Source of the DNA: Megaustenia siamemsis
Taxonomy: Eukaryota > Mollusca > Gastropoda > Stylommatophora > Ariophantidae
DNA: 64,000 nt
NCBI GenBank assembly: GCA_032433765.1
Contig: JAVIAB010000049.1
Location: forward strand, 17,565,296-17,629,295
Reading direction: 5' to 3'
Of the stretch, positions 33,946 through 45,229 are shown one piece after another. The position numbers were made by a program, and so were the translations under genes. The notes under the pieces are model-generated. The model had not been told where the DNA came from. It worked only from the letters and a program-made list of their open reading frames with translations, and did not search any database. The stretch's first letter is position 1; each line of letters starts with the position of its first letter.

Positions 33946-34086
33946 CCACCTCTTTACGGTGCCTCCAGCAAAAGCCCAAAAAAGGGGGAAAAGAGAAGAT
34001 AACATCAGTCATTATGCCACAGAATTCATAAGAAGAAAAAAATACGACATGATTCACAAAATCAACTTTCATATGAAACATTCTGA

Positions 34087-34400
34087 ACACAGTTCTTTTC
34101 GGGCAGATGGTGCTCGTAAACCTGGGAGGGCCGACCATCTAAGGGCAGAATTCCCCTACAGAAAAGATCATCTGCTGCCTTGCAGGAAGATTGGGGACAA
34201 TCAAAGGCTAAGGAAAGCAAACCTGAACAAAATGCTGGCTGAAATCGGATGCACTGGGCCACTGGCGCAGAACACAGTGCAACGTTTTAACAGGTATTCA
34301 ATCGGAGTGGATCTAACAGGCTTAAACAGACATCTGTCTTCGTGCGAGAGTCTGGAGTCCTACTCTGATTGAGTCCTGATCGCAGAGAGAGAGAGAACAC
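34087..34400 (+). mobile_element. Element H, 5'-part copy with open frame
   Basis: Plus frame: RADGARKPGRADHLRAEFPY, RKDHLLPCRKIGDNQRLRKA, NKMLAEIGCTGPLAQNTVQR. The same protein reading, with few changes, lies on the minus strand at 45550-45900. It ends in a (GA)n run. I do not recognise the family. Confidence 0.6.
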
Positions 34401-34424
34401 AGTTCAGAAAATTTCAACCTCCAT

Positions 34425-34983
34425 ATCACATATGGGAGATGCACCACAGAAATAAAAAGCAGAATAGCTCAGGCCAAAATAGCATTTCAGAAAATGAAAA
34501 ATATCTTATGCAACAAATCAATGTCAATAAAAATGAGAAAGAGAGTTCATTAGTGCTATATAGAACCAATTCTGACCTATGGAAGCGAATCATGGACAGT
34601 AGACACACAAATGAAAGGACGATTAGAGGCCACAGAGATGGGATTTCTCAGAAGAATGTTGAAAGTTCCCTGGACAGCTAAAAAGACCAATGAGGAAGTT
34701 CTCAAAGAGGCCAACACAAAAAGGCAGCTCTTAAAATACATCAGAAAGAAACAATCAACATTTTTCAGGCACATCATGAGAAGAGGAAAGTTGGAATACT
34801 TGGTTACAACTGGCAAAATAAAAGGAAAGAGAAATCGCGGACGACAAAGAGAGAAAATACTGGATAGCTTGGTGTCATGGCATGGAAAACAGTCAACAAC
34901 AGAACTGATACGATGCACTGTATATAGAAGATTGTGGAGGGACATGATCACCTACGCCCACCGGTATGGCACATGATGATGAT
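34425..34983 (+). mobile_element. LINE-B1 copy
   Basis: GRCTTEIKSRIAQAKIAFQK, ILTYGSESWTVDTQMKGRLE, FLRRMLKVPWTAKKTNEEVL, FFRHIMRRGKLEYLVTTGKI, then LIRCTVYRRLWRDMITYAHR. The last 121 codons are open. (GAT)n tail at 34973-34983. Confidence 0.92.
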
Positions 34984-35119
34984 ATCACACATGTCAAATA
35001 AATCTCATATGAAAGAATTAATCAAATATAAGATAACTCTCTCAGAAAAGAATTAACACACCTTTAGTTCTCATATGAAATAAATAATATGTGAGTTCTC
35101 ATACACAAGAAGTAATTAG

Positions 35120-36876
35120 AAGTTCCCATATGACAGAATTATAAAACTTTAGTTCCCATATGGAATAAATCATTAAAACTTGAGTTCCCATATGGAATAA
35201 ATCATTAAAACTTGAGTTCCCATATGGAATAAATCATTAAAACTTTAGTTCCCATATGGAATAAATCATTAAAACTTTAGTTCCCATATGGAATAAAATA
35301 AAACTTTAGTTCCCATATGGAATAAATCATTAAAACTTTAGTTCCCATATGGAAAAAATCTATAAAACTTTAGTTCCCATATGGAATAAATCATTTAGTT
35401 CCCATATGGAATAAATTTATAAAACTTTAGTTCCCATATGGAATAAATCATTAAAACTTTAGTTCCCATATGGAATAAATCTATAAAACTTTAGTTCTCA
35501 TATGGAATAAATCATTAAAACTTTAGTTCCCATATGGAATAAATCATTAAAACTTTAGTTCCCATATGGAATAAATCATTAAAACTTTAGTTCCCATATG
35601 GAATAAATCATTAAAACTTTAGTTCCCATATGGAATAAATTATTAAAACTTTAGTTCCCATATGGAATAAATTATTAAAACCTTAGTTCCCATATGGAAT
35701 AAATATTAAAACTTTAGTTCCCATATGGAATAAATCATTAAAACTTTAGTTCCCATATGGAATAAATTATTAAAACTTTAGTTCCCATATTGAATAAAAT
35801 ATTAAAACTTTAGTTCCCGTATGGAATAAATTATTAAAACTTTAGTTCCCATATGGAATAAATCATTAAAACTTTAGTTCCCATATGGAATAAATCTATA
35901 AAACTTTAGTTCCCATATGGAATAAATCATTAAAACTTTAGTTCCCATATGGAATAAATCTATAAAACTTTAGTTCTCATATGGAATAAATCATTAAAAC
36001 TTTAGTTCCCATATGGAATAAATCATTAAAACTTTAGTTCCCATATGAAATAAATCTATAAAACATTAGTTCCCATATGGAATAATCATTAAAACTTTAG
36101 TTCCCATATGGAATAAATTATTAAAACTTTAGTTCCCATATTGAATAAAATATTAAAACTTTAGTTCCCGTATGGAATAAATTATTTAAACTTTAGTTCC
36201 CATATGGAATAAATCATTAAAACTTTAGTTCCCATATGGAATAATTCTATAACACATTAGTTCCCATATGGAATAAATCTATAAAACATTAGTTTCCATA
36301 TGGAATAAATCTATAAAACATTAGTTCCCATATGGAATAAATCTATAAAATATTAGTTCCCATATGGAATAAATCTATAAAACATTAGTTCCCATATGGA
36401 ATAAATCTATAAAACATTAGTTTCCATATGGAATAAATCTATAAAACATTAGTTCCCATATGGAATAAATCTATAAAACTTTAGTTCCCATATGGAATAA
36501 ATTATTAAAACTTTAGTTTCCATACAGAATAAATTTATGAAACTTTAGTTCCCATATGGAATAAATCTATAAAACTTTAGTTCCCATATGGAATAAATCT
36601 ATAAAACATTAGTTTCCATATGGAATAAATCTATAAAACTTTAGTTCCCATATGGAATAAATCTATAAAACATTAGTTCCCATATGGAATAAATCATTAA
36701 AACTTTAGTTCCCATATGGAATAAATCTATAAAACATTAGTTCCCATATGGAATAAATCTATAAAACATTAGTTCCCATATGGAATAAATCATTAAAACT
36801 TTAGTTCCCATATGGAATAAATCTATAAAACATTAGTTTCCATATGGAATAAATCTATAAAACTTTAGTTCCCATA
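35120..36876. repeat. Minisatellite, 32-base unit, about 55 copies, touching exon 6
   Basis: The unit is ttcccatatggaataaatca + ttaaaactttag. Two main types: 'aatcattaaaac' and 'aatctataaaac'. The last repeat bases (ctttagttcccat) run into the donor GTATGG of exon 6, whose first base on the gene strand is at 36877. Confidence 0.97.
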
Positions 36877-36877
36877 C

Positions 36878-37001
36878 CACAGAATTCACATATCCCACTG
36901 AACATTCCAGCTGGAATACTTTGCAGATCAAATGCTGATATCTCCATATTTCTGGTTTCTTTTTCATCCATCTTTTCTTGAATGTCTGATTCACGTATGT
37001 A
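36878..37001 (-). CDS. Host gene, exon 6 (first Cys pair)
   Basis: Acceptor ctttttctgctag ends at 37002 and the donor G|GTATGG begins at 36877. Phase 0 start: YIRESDIQEKMDEKETRNME, ISAFDLQSIPAGMFSGICEF, C, then a lone G. 124 bases = 123+1, joining exon 7 as Gly. A different frame of the same bases is also open (TYVNQTFKKRW), but it fails to join either neighbour. The intron-side donor sequence is shared with the adjacent minisatellite. Confidence 0.87.
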
Positions 37002-37222
37002 CTAGCAGAAAAAGCAGACAAAAAATAATTGAGAATAAGAGCTTTATAATATCATAGAACATTTAGGGATTACAAATAAAGATTGAACTGAATTTGTAGA
37101 TCACAACTGAAAATAGCTGTGAATTAATTGACCCCAGATTATAACAACATCATAACAATTACTGCATCAAAACACAAATTCTCTTCAAAATTTTGTATTT
37201 TTGGATGGTCAATCATTACATC

Positions 37223-38000
37223 TGGGAAACATATGGAAATCCAAAGAAATTAGGTTAAATACAAAAATAATTTTCAACTCCAATGTTAAGTCTTCATACT
37301 GTTATATGGCTGTGAAACATGGAAAACAACAAAATTGACAATCATGAAGATACAGGCTTTCATTAATGGATGCTTATGCAGAATAAAAGGATGGAAATGG
37401 CAGGACAAAATCACTAACATAAAATTATGGAAATGTACCAGTCAAATACCAGTGAATTAAGAGATACAGAGAAGACGATGGCTTTGGATAGGACACACAC
37501 TGCGAAAGCCAACTGAGAGCATTACACAACAGACCCTTTTTTGGAATCCACAGGGGAAAAGACAAAGAGGAAGACCAAAGAATTCTTGGAGAAGACAGAT
37601 AAAAGCAGAGATGAAGATGATGGGGAAGACATGGAATGATCTTAAAAGAATGGCAAGAAACAGAACGACTTGGAAAGTGTTTGTTGAAGACCTATGCTCC
37701 ACAGGGAGCTGAAAGTGTTTGTTGAAGACCTATGCTCCACAGGGAGCTGAAAGTGTTTGTTGAAGACCTATGCTCCACAGGGAGCTGAAAGTGTTTGTTG
37801 AAGACCTATGCTCCACAGGGAGCTGAAAGTGTTTGTTGAAGACCTATGCTCCACAGGGAGCTGAAAGTGTTTGTTGAAGACCTATGCTCCACAGGGAGCT
37901 GAAAGTGTTTGTTGAAGACCTATGCTCCACAGGGAGCTGAAAGTGTTTGTTGAAGACCTATGCTCCACAGGGAGCTGAAAGGTAGAAGAAGAAGAAGAAA
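37223..38000 (+). mobile_element. LINE-C with an expanded 3' end, inside MITE-P2
   Basis: [54 protein letters not shown], then the ORF end repeated eight times. 9-base duplication cattacatc at 37214-37222 and 38001-38009. (GAA)n tail after the last repeat. Confidence 0.93.
37690..37982 (+). repeat. 37-base array from the LINE-C stop region, 8 copies
   Basis: The unit gtgtttgttgaagacctatg + ctccacagggagctgaa repeats without visible change. It covers VFVEDLCSTGS and the stop codon. The array lies within the duplication-bounded LINE, so it arose in the element or after insertion. Confidence 0.96.
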
Positions 38001-38126
38001 CATTACATCCTCCCCTTCCCCCTCCATGTCCCTTCCTAATTACTACTTCCAGTGATCATTGAGTGTTGGATTTGTTTCTATTGATATAAGATTTTTTGGT
38101 TTTCTTTCCATTTTGTGAGATACATT

Positions 38127-38657
38127 TATTCAAATCAAACGTACTATCAACCCTTATGTATGCAAGTGAGAGCTGGAAAACAAGAGACATAGAAACAAAG
38201 TTGAACGCATTCAAAAATATAAGTCTAAGGAAGATACTTGGTATAGCATGGAACGAATTTTTAAAAATACAAGGAGATTAGATAAATCGCCAATCAACCA
38301 CTAATATCTTCAGTAATCAAGAAAAGACGTTGGTCATAAGTTGGACATGTGATGAGGAGAGATAATAACAGAATAACAAATCAAGCCCACATGTGGGAAA
38401 CAACAGGTAATAGAGGCAGACACAGAGAGACACTGAGAAGAACATTGATCAGAGAGGTAAGAGCAGCAGGAATTGGCTCCCTCTATCAGATAGATTTGCT
38501 TGCATAGAAAAGAGATAAATGGCGAGATTTGATAAAAGATCTTTACAATGATTGAAAACTGTTAGGATAAAAAATTTAGATAAGAGAAAAAGTATCTGGG
38601 TCTACGCCCTATGGGCCGGCTACGGCTCAAAAAGTCAATAGATAAGAAAGATATATA
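38127..38657 (+). mobile_element. LINE-A, older copy, inside MITE-P2
   Basis: LFKSNVLSTLMYASESWKTR, then ILGIAWNEF, frameshifts, and MRRDNNRITNQAHMWETTG. 3' end ctcaaaaagtcaatagata. 10-base duplication gagatacatt at 38117-38126 and 38658-38667. Confidence 0.93.
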
Positions 38658-39204
38658 GAGATACATTGTTTTTGCACACACACAAAACGGCAGTTAACAA
38701 CAAATTTGTCGTTTTTTTTTACTTTTTTTTTTCTGTGACCAGAGAAACTTCTTTAGTAGTCAGCAGACATCAACAATCCCATGTGACTCTGTAAACACAG
38801 CGAATAATGCTATGAGGTAGCCGAACGTACTGAAGGACTTACGGCGACCACACTGATGAAAATGGGGGTCATAAATCAACCTGCACCAGGAAACCAGACT
38901 TCCTGTGTTTTGCTGAGTGTAAACACACAGCCATGCATCAAAAGACCAGAGAAAATACTATTTTTAAAACACCTAATGTTACATTTAAGTGGTAGTCATT
39001 TTTACTTGATTCATGATTGTACAAAGAAGTTACGACGGTGGTTTCCTGTTGCCTTCCGTTGGTTTGTTTACGGTTGGCTCTGCTAGCCTTTGACTAAAAA
39101 GTCTTACCCACAAGGCAGTGGGGTTGTTTTACTTTGGGGTACCCTCCCTTAGCCTTTTACTCTCCCCGCTCATCTTCAAGGCAGCAGGACAGCCACAGGT
39201 TGTA

Positions 39205-39450
39205 CTGTTTATAAAGCAAAAAGAGAGCTAATTTCCAATATTAGGAAGAAACAATCATCATTTTTTGGCCATGTAATGAGAAGAGAACAACTGGAATATA
39301 TTGTAACAGCTGGAAAAATTGAGGGACGAAGAGATAGAGGGAAGCAAAGAGAAAAAATAACAGACAGCTTAAGAGAATGGCTTGGCAGAAGGTCAACAAC
39401 AGAAATAATAAATAGCTGCCGAGATCGAAAGTTGTGGAGAGACATAATCT
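39205..39450 (+). mobile_element. LINE-B2 fragment without its tail
   Basis: KRELISNIRKKQSSFFGHVM, RREQLEYIVTAGKIEGRRDR, GKQREKITDSLREWLGRRST, CRDRKLWRDII, all in one open frame; it stops before the (GAT)n tail and passes into a minisatellite. Confidence 0.88.
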
Positions 39451-39464
39451 AGCCATTGAAAGGC

Positions 39465-39878
39465 ATACTACACACAGAGATCAAGAACTGAGAGAACTGG
39501 CACACTACACACAGAGATAAAGAACTGAGAGAACTGGCACACTACACGCAGAGATCAAGAACTGAGAGAACTGGCACACTATACACAGAGATCAAGAACT
39601 GAGAGAACTGGCACAATACACACAGAGATCAAGGACTGAGAGAACTGGCACACTAAACACAGAAATCAAGAACTGAGAGAACTGACACAATACACACAGA
39701 GATCAAGAACTGAGAGAACTGATACAATACACACAGAGATCAAGAACTGAGAGAACTGACACAATACACACAGAGATCAAGAACTGAGAGAATTGGCACA
39801 CTACACACAGAGATCAAGAAATGAGAGAATTGGCACACTACACACAGAGATCAAGAACTGAGAGAATTGGCACACTTT
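39465..39878. repeat. Minisatellite, 37-base unit, about 11 copies
   Basis: The unit is cacactacacacagagatca + agaactgagagaactgg, with caata/cacta variants. Confidence 0.95.
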
Positions 39879-39884
39879 TGAAAA

Positions 39885-40140
39885 CAAAACACTGGCAATA
39901 CCTACAGAATAGTAAACTTTTCCTTACAAACATAATGCTGGAAATATCTATAGAACAGTATACTTTTCCATAGAAACAAAAACACTGGAAATATCTATAG
40001 AACAGTATACTTTTCCATAGAAACAAAAACACTGGAAATATCTATAGAACAGTATACTTTTCCATAGAAACAAAAACACTGGGAATACCTATAGAACAGT
40101 ATACTTTTCCATAGAAACAAAAACACTGGGAATACCTATA
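39885..40140. repeat. Minisatellite, 47-base unit, about 5 copies
   Basis: The unit is aaacaaaaacactggaaata + tctatagaacagtatacttt + tccatag, period measured at 39974 and 40021. It ends about 60 bases from the donor of exon 5. Confidence 0.93.
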
Positions 40141-40201
40141 GTTCTACCTTAACCAATTCCTATTTCTTTATCAGTAAACAAAGAAGTAGCTCAAGACTTA
40201 C

Positions 40202-40282
40202 TCTGAGAATCTGCGGTGGTCCGACTGATGGTAGGTGATGCTGGTAATACTTAGGGTCATGGTAGAGGTCTCCCTCGGAGCT
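40202..40282 (-). CDS. Host gene, exon 5
   Basis: Acceptor aatgttgttttccag ends at 40283; the donor AGA|GTAAGT at 40201 is the strongest in the gene. 81 bases, phase 0 at both ends: SSEGDLYHDPKYYQHHLPSV, GPPQILR. It continues the acidic end of exon 4 (ADLSSDSD-SSEGD) and leads into YIRESD of exon 6. Because both ends are phase 0, this exon could be skipped without changing the frame. Confidence 0.9.
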
Positions 40283-40405
40283 CTGGAAAACAACATTCAG
40301 AAAATGACACATGATCAGCATTACTCCTCTTGTGACGTATGTTTTTCTTATATTTATTTCTCTTAAAGATATTTCTGAAGCTATACTATTAACCCTTATT
40401 TACAA

Positions 40406-40920
40406 TCATTATCATCATCGAGTGCCATCTCCGTAACGAAGGTTGGCTACCATAGAGCGCTATTCTGCTCTGTCTCTTGCTTTGATGGTGCAGGTTGTCA
40501 TAGGCTGGTTTGTCCATCTTTTGATGTTACTCGTCCATGTTAGTCTTGGTCTGCCTCTTTTACCTTGTATGTTCCCCTCCAGGATTACTTTTAGTAGGCT
40601 GTTGTGTTTTTTAACATGGCCCAAAAATCATTGTCTTGTTTATTAGTTCTCTTGTCATTTTTAGTTGTTTTAAGACTTCATCGTTTGTTTTCTTTTCCTT
40701 TCATCCAATTCTACCTATTCTTCTATATATCCACATTTCAAAGACTTCAATTTATCTGTTCTGTTTTCTTGTCTAATGTCCTTGTTTCTGCACCACATAG
40801 GTTGGTTGAGAAGACATAACATTTCTATTCTTAGTTTTAGCCCTGGTGTTATTTGTTTTGATGTTAGTATGTTCTTCATGACATTAAAATTACTTTTTGC
40901 CATTCCTATTCTTTTGTTTA
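40406..40920 (-). mobile_element. LINE-D copy
   Basis: The plus strand shows the LINE-D 3' end in reverse (catcatcgagtgccatctcc, gctaccatagagcgctattc), then the coding body with several stops, to FNVMKNILTSKQITPGLKLR at its 5' side. Longer than the 15984 copy. Confidence 0.83.
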
Positions 40921-41507
40921 TAAGTATTTACGGTATTTACAATACCATCATAAAAATTACCACATCAAAATACAGATTCTTTCAAATTTGACAGTCTGCC
41001 ATGGTCAAACATTACGCCCTCGCTGTATAACTTCGTAACTACTACCTTTGTGAACCCCTGACTGTTGGATATGTTTCCTTTGGTGTAAATTCTTTCTCTC
41101 ATTGCGTGAGATATGATCTCATGTAATGCGAAAAACAATTTGCCAATTTTCAACAAATTGGTTTTTTTTTTTTTTTTTTATTTACTTTTTTAAACAGTTT
41201 TACTTGTTTTTTTCTGTGACCAGGGGAATTTTCTCAGTCGTCGGCTAACATCAAACTGCCCTTTGTAACCTGCGAAATGCAGCAAATAATGCTGTGAGGT
41301 AGCCGAAAATACTGACGGACCTACGGCAGCTATATGAATAAACAATGTATCACGTCCAGTCTATGCAGTCAAATTTCATGTAAAAAATCAACCTGAGTCA
41401 GGAAATCTGTGTTCCTATGTCTCCCCTAGTGTAAACACACAGCTGTGTGTCAAAATTTCAAAGAAAATACTATTTTTTTAGAGATCCTAATGTTACAATT
41501 AAGTGGT

Positions 41508-41655
41508 ATATGGCCCTTTTCATCTTGTCAGACGGTCTAGTGGAGGTTCTTGTGTATATGGCCCTTATCGTCTTGTCAGACGGTCTAGTGGAGGCTGTTG
41601 TGTATATGGCCATTTTCGTCTTGTCTGACGGTCTAGTAGAGGCTATTGTGTATTT
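41508..41655. repeat. 48-base tandem repeat, 3 copies
   Basis: tatggcccttttcatcttgt + cagacggtctagtggaggtt recurs three times. Each copy reads 16 residues in the same frame. Confidence 0.92.
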
Positions 41656-41659
41656 TTTT

Positions 41660-42005
41660 TAGGTTTTTTTTTTATCGAACAGCTTCTCTCGTGGCTAATT
41701 CTACCAATGTTTGACAAACACACGCGGTCATGGAATGAACAAGTCAGGCCCACTGGTCCACAGGGCTTTCCATCCTTTTTCATTAGTATTTTCTCTTCTG
41801 AGTTTTTGCCTTAGCACAGTCTCAAATGATGTTATACCATTCTTTACACGTGCTCTCCATGATGTGCGATCACTTGCCAGATGTTCCCAGTCATTTTCAC
41901 ATATGGAAAATCTTTCAGAGATGATTTACAGATATCTTTATATCGTAGTTTAGGTCTGCCGATTTGTCTTTTTCTATGTGTTAGTTCGCCATATAGTATT
42001 TTCCT
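41660..42005 (-). mobile_element. LINE C-terminal fragment of another family
   Basis: Minus frames give NDWEHLASDRTSWRARVKNG, ITSFETVLRQKLRREK and SHERSC. The DR..WR..V..G...FE order is common at the C-terminus of LINE ORFs. Only this copy is in the window. Confidence 0.65.
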
Positions 42006-42189
42006 ATAGCATAGTATATATATAGCAATTTTAATTATGGTATCGTAAACACGTGAGTCAGAGATAGGTATTGCAATCTAGAGATAAAGTAAAGGGACAA
42101 TAATCACATATAACTTGTATGTTATAACTTTATGTATATGAGAGAAGCCGTGTAGTTGGTGATCCCAGCCAATGTGGTTGAGATAAGTA

Positions 42190-43095
42190 GTAGGCACTAT
42201 ATTATCTCTAATCCCTGTTCATTCATGTCATCAAAGTGTCTTTATCTCTAGTAGGCCCTATATCATCTCTAATCCCTGTTAATTCATGTCATGCAAAGTG
42301 TCTTTATCTCTGGTAGGCCCTATATCATCTCTAATCCCTGTTAATTCATGTCATGCAATGTGTCTTTATCTCCAGTAGGCCCTATATCATATCTAATCCC
42401 TGTTAATTCATGTCATGCAATGTGTCTTTATCTCCAGTAGGCCCTATATCATCTCTATCTACTGTCCTTTCGAGCCGAAGACGGCACATAGGGCAGAACC
42501 ACAATCTCAAAAACAGAATACTTGCGTGCCAAAATGGCACATATTGCAGAGATCATTGCTTCTAAAATTTATGGTTCTGTTTCTATAACAATACTTTTTA
42601 CAATGATAGCTTGTCAAGCCATCGATCAACTCTAATCCCTGTTAATTCATGTCATGCAATGTGTCTTTATCTCTAGTAGGCCCTATATCATATCTAATCC
42701 TTGTTAATTCATGTCATGCAATGTGTCTTTATATCCAGTAGGCCCTATATCATCTCTAATCCCTGTTAATTCATGTCATGCAATGTGTCTTTATCTCCAG
42801 TAGGCCCTATATCATATCTAATCCCTGTTAATTCATGTCATGCAATGTGTCTTTATCTCTAGTAGGCCCTATATCATCTCTAATCCCTGTTAATTCATGT
42901 CATGCAATGTGTCTTTATCTCCAGTAGGCCCTATATCATCTCTAATCCCTGTTAATTCATGTCATGCAATGTGTCTTTATCTCCAGTAGGCCCTATATCA
43001 TCTCTAATCCCTGTTAATTCATGTCATGCAATGTGTCTTTATATCCAGTAGGCCCTATATCATCTCTAATCCCTGTTAATTCATGTAATGCAAAG
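42190..43095. repeat. Minisatellite, about 62-base unit, 13 copies, split by element F
   Basis: The unit is catctctaatccctgttaat + tcatgtcatgcaatgtgtct + ttatctccagtaggccctatat. Element F interrupts it at 42461-42629. Confidence 0.95.
42461..42629 (-). mobile_element. Element F, third copy, inside the 62-base array
   Basis: ctactgtcctttcgagccga, gacggcacatagggcagaac, cgtgccaaaatggcacatat, then gcttgtcaagccatcgatca. Truncated like the 27887 copy. It lies cleanly between array units. Confidence 0.88.
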
Positions 43096-43434
43096 ACACT
43101 CTAAACAAAACCTGTGTTACTGAGTCCTTTCTTAAACCAGTAAATCTGTAATACACAATTCAGATACGATTATTTTTATTTTTCTTCACATCAGTTTTGG
43201 TATGATTTTGTGTTTATCTTATGATCATATGTGATTATTTTTCTCTTTCTTTACACAACATATACTATGACTTTATATGATTATATATTTATTTATATGT
43301 ATTTGCCATGCTAATCTTAAAAATAATAAAGAACAAATTCATTCTATATTTGTTGAATGGAGATGAGGAAAAAAAGAGTTCTTCATTATTATGTAGAACT
43401 GGTCTTGACATATGGATATGAAACCTCACATTAT
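43096..43434. other. Unassigned AT-rich intron sequence
   Basis: No exon, repeat family or tandem structure recognised between the 62-base and 21-base arrays. Confidence 0.4.
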
Positions 43435-44075
43435 GGATCCTGACAATATGTATTTGAATCCTGACAATATGTATGTGAATCCACACAATATGTATGTGAA
43501 TCCTCATAATATGTATGTGAATCCTGACAATATGTATGTGAATCTTGACTATATGGATGTTAATCCTCACAATATGTATGTGAATCCTGACAATATGTAT
43601 GTGGATCCTGACAATATTTTGTGAATCCTGACAATATTTTGTGAATCCTGACAATATAGATGTGAAGTCTCATATTATGGATGTGAATCTTGAAACAATT
43701 TGTATGTGAATCTTGACAATATGTATGTGAATCCTGACAATATGTGTGTGAATCTTGACTACATGGATGTTAATCCTCACAATATGTATGTGAATCCTGA
43801 CAATATGTATGTGGATCCTGACAATATTTTGTGAATCCTGACAATATAGATGTGAAGTCTCATATTATGGATGTGAATCTTGAAACAATATGTATGTGAA
43901 TCTTGACAATGTGTATGTGAATCCTGACAATATATATGTGAATCCTCACATTGTGGATATTAATCTTGACAATATGTATGTGAATCCTGACAATGTTTTG
44001 TGAATCCTGATAATATGTATGTGAATCTGACAATGTTTTGTGGATCCTTACAATATGTATGTGAATCCTGACAAC
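43435..44075. repeat. Minisatellite, 21-base unit
   Basis: The unit is aatatgtatgtgaatcctga + c, exactly seven codons (MYVNPDN in the plus frame), so long frames appear by chance. A larger block of about 175 bases (43560-43700) recurs at 43770-43885. Confidence 0.93.
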
Positions 44076-44091
44076 CAGGTAAAAAATACTG

Positions 44092-44335
44092 TTGGAGGCC
44101 ATAGAAATATGCTTTTGCAGAAGAAGGTTAAAGGCCCTTTTTTGGAATCCCCAGGGGAAAAGACAAGGAAGACTAAGGAATTCTTGGGGAAGACAGATAG
44201 AAGCAGAGATGAAGATGATGGGGAAGACATGGAATGATCTTAAAAGAATGGCAAAACAGAATGACTTGGAAAGTGTTTGTTGAAGACCTATGCTCCACAG
44301 GGAGCTAAAAAGGTAGAAGAAGAAGAAGAGAAGAA
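44092..44335 (+). mobile_element. LINE-C 3' fragment, (GAA)n tail
   Basis: gccctttttggaatccccag region: [34 protein letters not shown], with small deletions, ending agggagctaaaaaggtagaa and (GAA)n. Confidence 0.88.
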
Positions 44336-44550
44336 GATTAAGAATATCATTGTCAACATTTTATTATTTTGACAACAGCAGGATCAGCTTATCATCAGCT
44401 GACCAAGACCTATCAGCTCTACCTCCTCATCGTTCTCACCCGCTAACAGCCTGCATCACAACAGGCTGGCTAATAGACAGAAGCTAGGATTGCTGTGTGC
44501 CCTGTAGTGCTGGCTCTTACTGATACAGAAGACTTGGGGGGTAGGAAAGT
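44336..44550. other. Unassigned intron sequence
   Basis: Non-repetitive sequence between the LINE-C tail and a tRNA-headed SINE. No exon recognised. Confidence 0.35.
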
Positions 44551-44850
44551 TGGGTAGTCTAGATGTACAACAATGGCCTCTGGACAGTAAAGACCTGGGT
44601 TCAAACCTCACCACAAGCGATGGTCATTTTTCAAAAATAGGAAAAATTAATCTGAGCTTTTCTTCTGACATTATCCTCCCCTGATCCTGCCCCCTCTCTT
44701 TGGTAGAGAGATCCAATGTTCAGCCCTCTCGTATAACAGTAATAAATAATATATAATAATACCGGAGATCCCATGTGTACTTGTGCAGGTACCCCAAGAA
44801 AGAACCATTGGCAGTTAAAATAGGAAAGAGCGAGCCACAAATACAGTCAC
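44551..44850 (+). mobile_element. Probable tRNA-headed SINE (SINE5)
   Basis: A box tagtctagatg at 44555 and B box gggttcaaacc at 44597-44607, about 40 bases apart as in tRNA promoters. No further copies here and no duplication found, so boundaries are uncertain. Confidence 0.5.
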
Positions 44851-45229
44851 TGCCCAGGTAAAATTATCAGCAGAAGACTACCCACACCATGGATCCCAGG
44901 TTGGGGTTCGTGCAAGTGAGCCAGGATTCTCCTCTGATGATATGTTTCAGTCAGGGTGATGTCCTAACATCATCAAGCGTTATGCATTTTTTACAAAAAT
45001 GACGATCATCATTTTCAGGAGGATGTGAACTTTCAGTCAATATGGTGGGTAGGCGACAGGAGCCATTAAAGGCTATGTATGAAAAATGTTCCTTGTTGCA
45101 GTTTCTTCATATTGCAAGTCCGGCTTGTTGCAGGAGCTAATGAGTTAAGAGCTCTGTGCACAATGTGAGCTGTGCGTTTCATCTGTTTTTATCGTGTTTC
45201 AATATTCTGATTGTTTATGATGAATGATG
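44851..45229. other. Unassigned intron sequence
   Basis: No array, exon or family recognised. Confidence 0.35.

Larger units (their letters stand above)
37128..39025 (+). mobile_element. MITE-P2 broken by LINE-C and LINE-A
   Basis: Left end ttgaccccagattataac, body at 37151-37222, 38001-38126 and 38658-39025 (gaggtagccgaacgtactga, cacctaatgttacatttaag). The right terminal repeat is not recognisable. Confidence 0.78.
40926..42085 (+). mobile_element. MITE-P2 copy, interrupted
   Basis: Body acatcaaaatacagattctt ... tgtgaccaggggaattttct ... gtgaggtagccgaaaatact ... caattaagtgg to 41505. The right part is at 42020-42085 (attatggtatcgtaaacacg, attgcaatctagagat). A short array and a LINE fragment separate them. 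The left end is lost at the LINE-D junction. Confidence 0.7.

Noticed and set aside
36833..37021. Frame reading TYVNQTFKKRWMKKKPEIW
   Set aside because: Overlaps exon 6 one base out of register; it does not join exon 5 or exon 7 in frame.
43412..44237. Heptapeptide-repeat frame MYVNPDN
   Set aside because: A 21-base minisatellite is a multiple of three, so frames appear without selection. No start context, splice site or flanking coding sequence.
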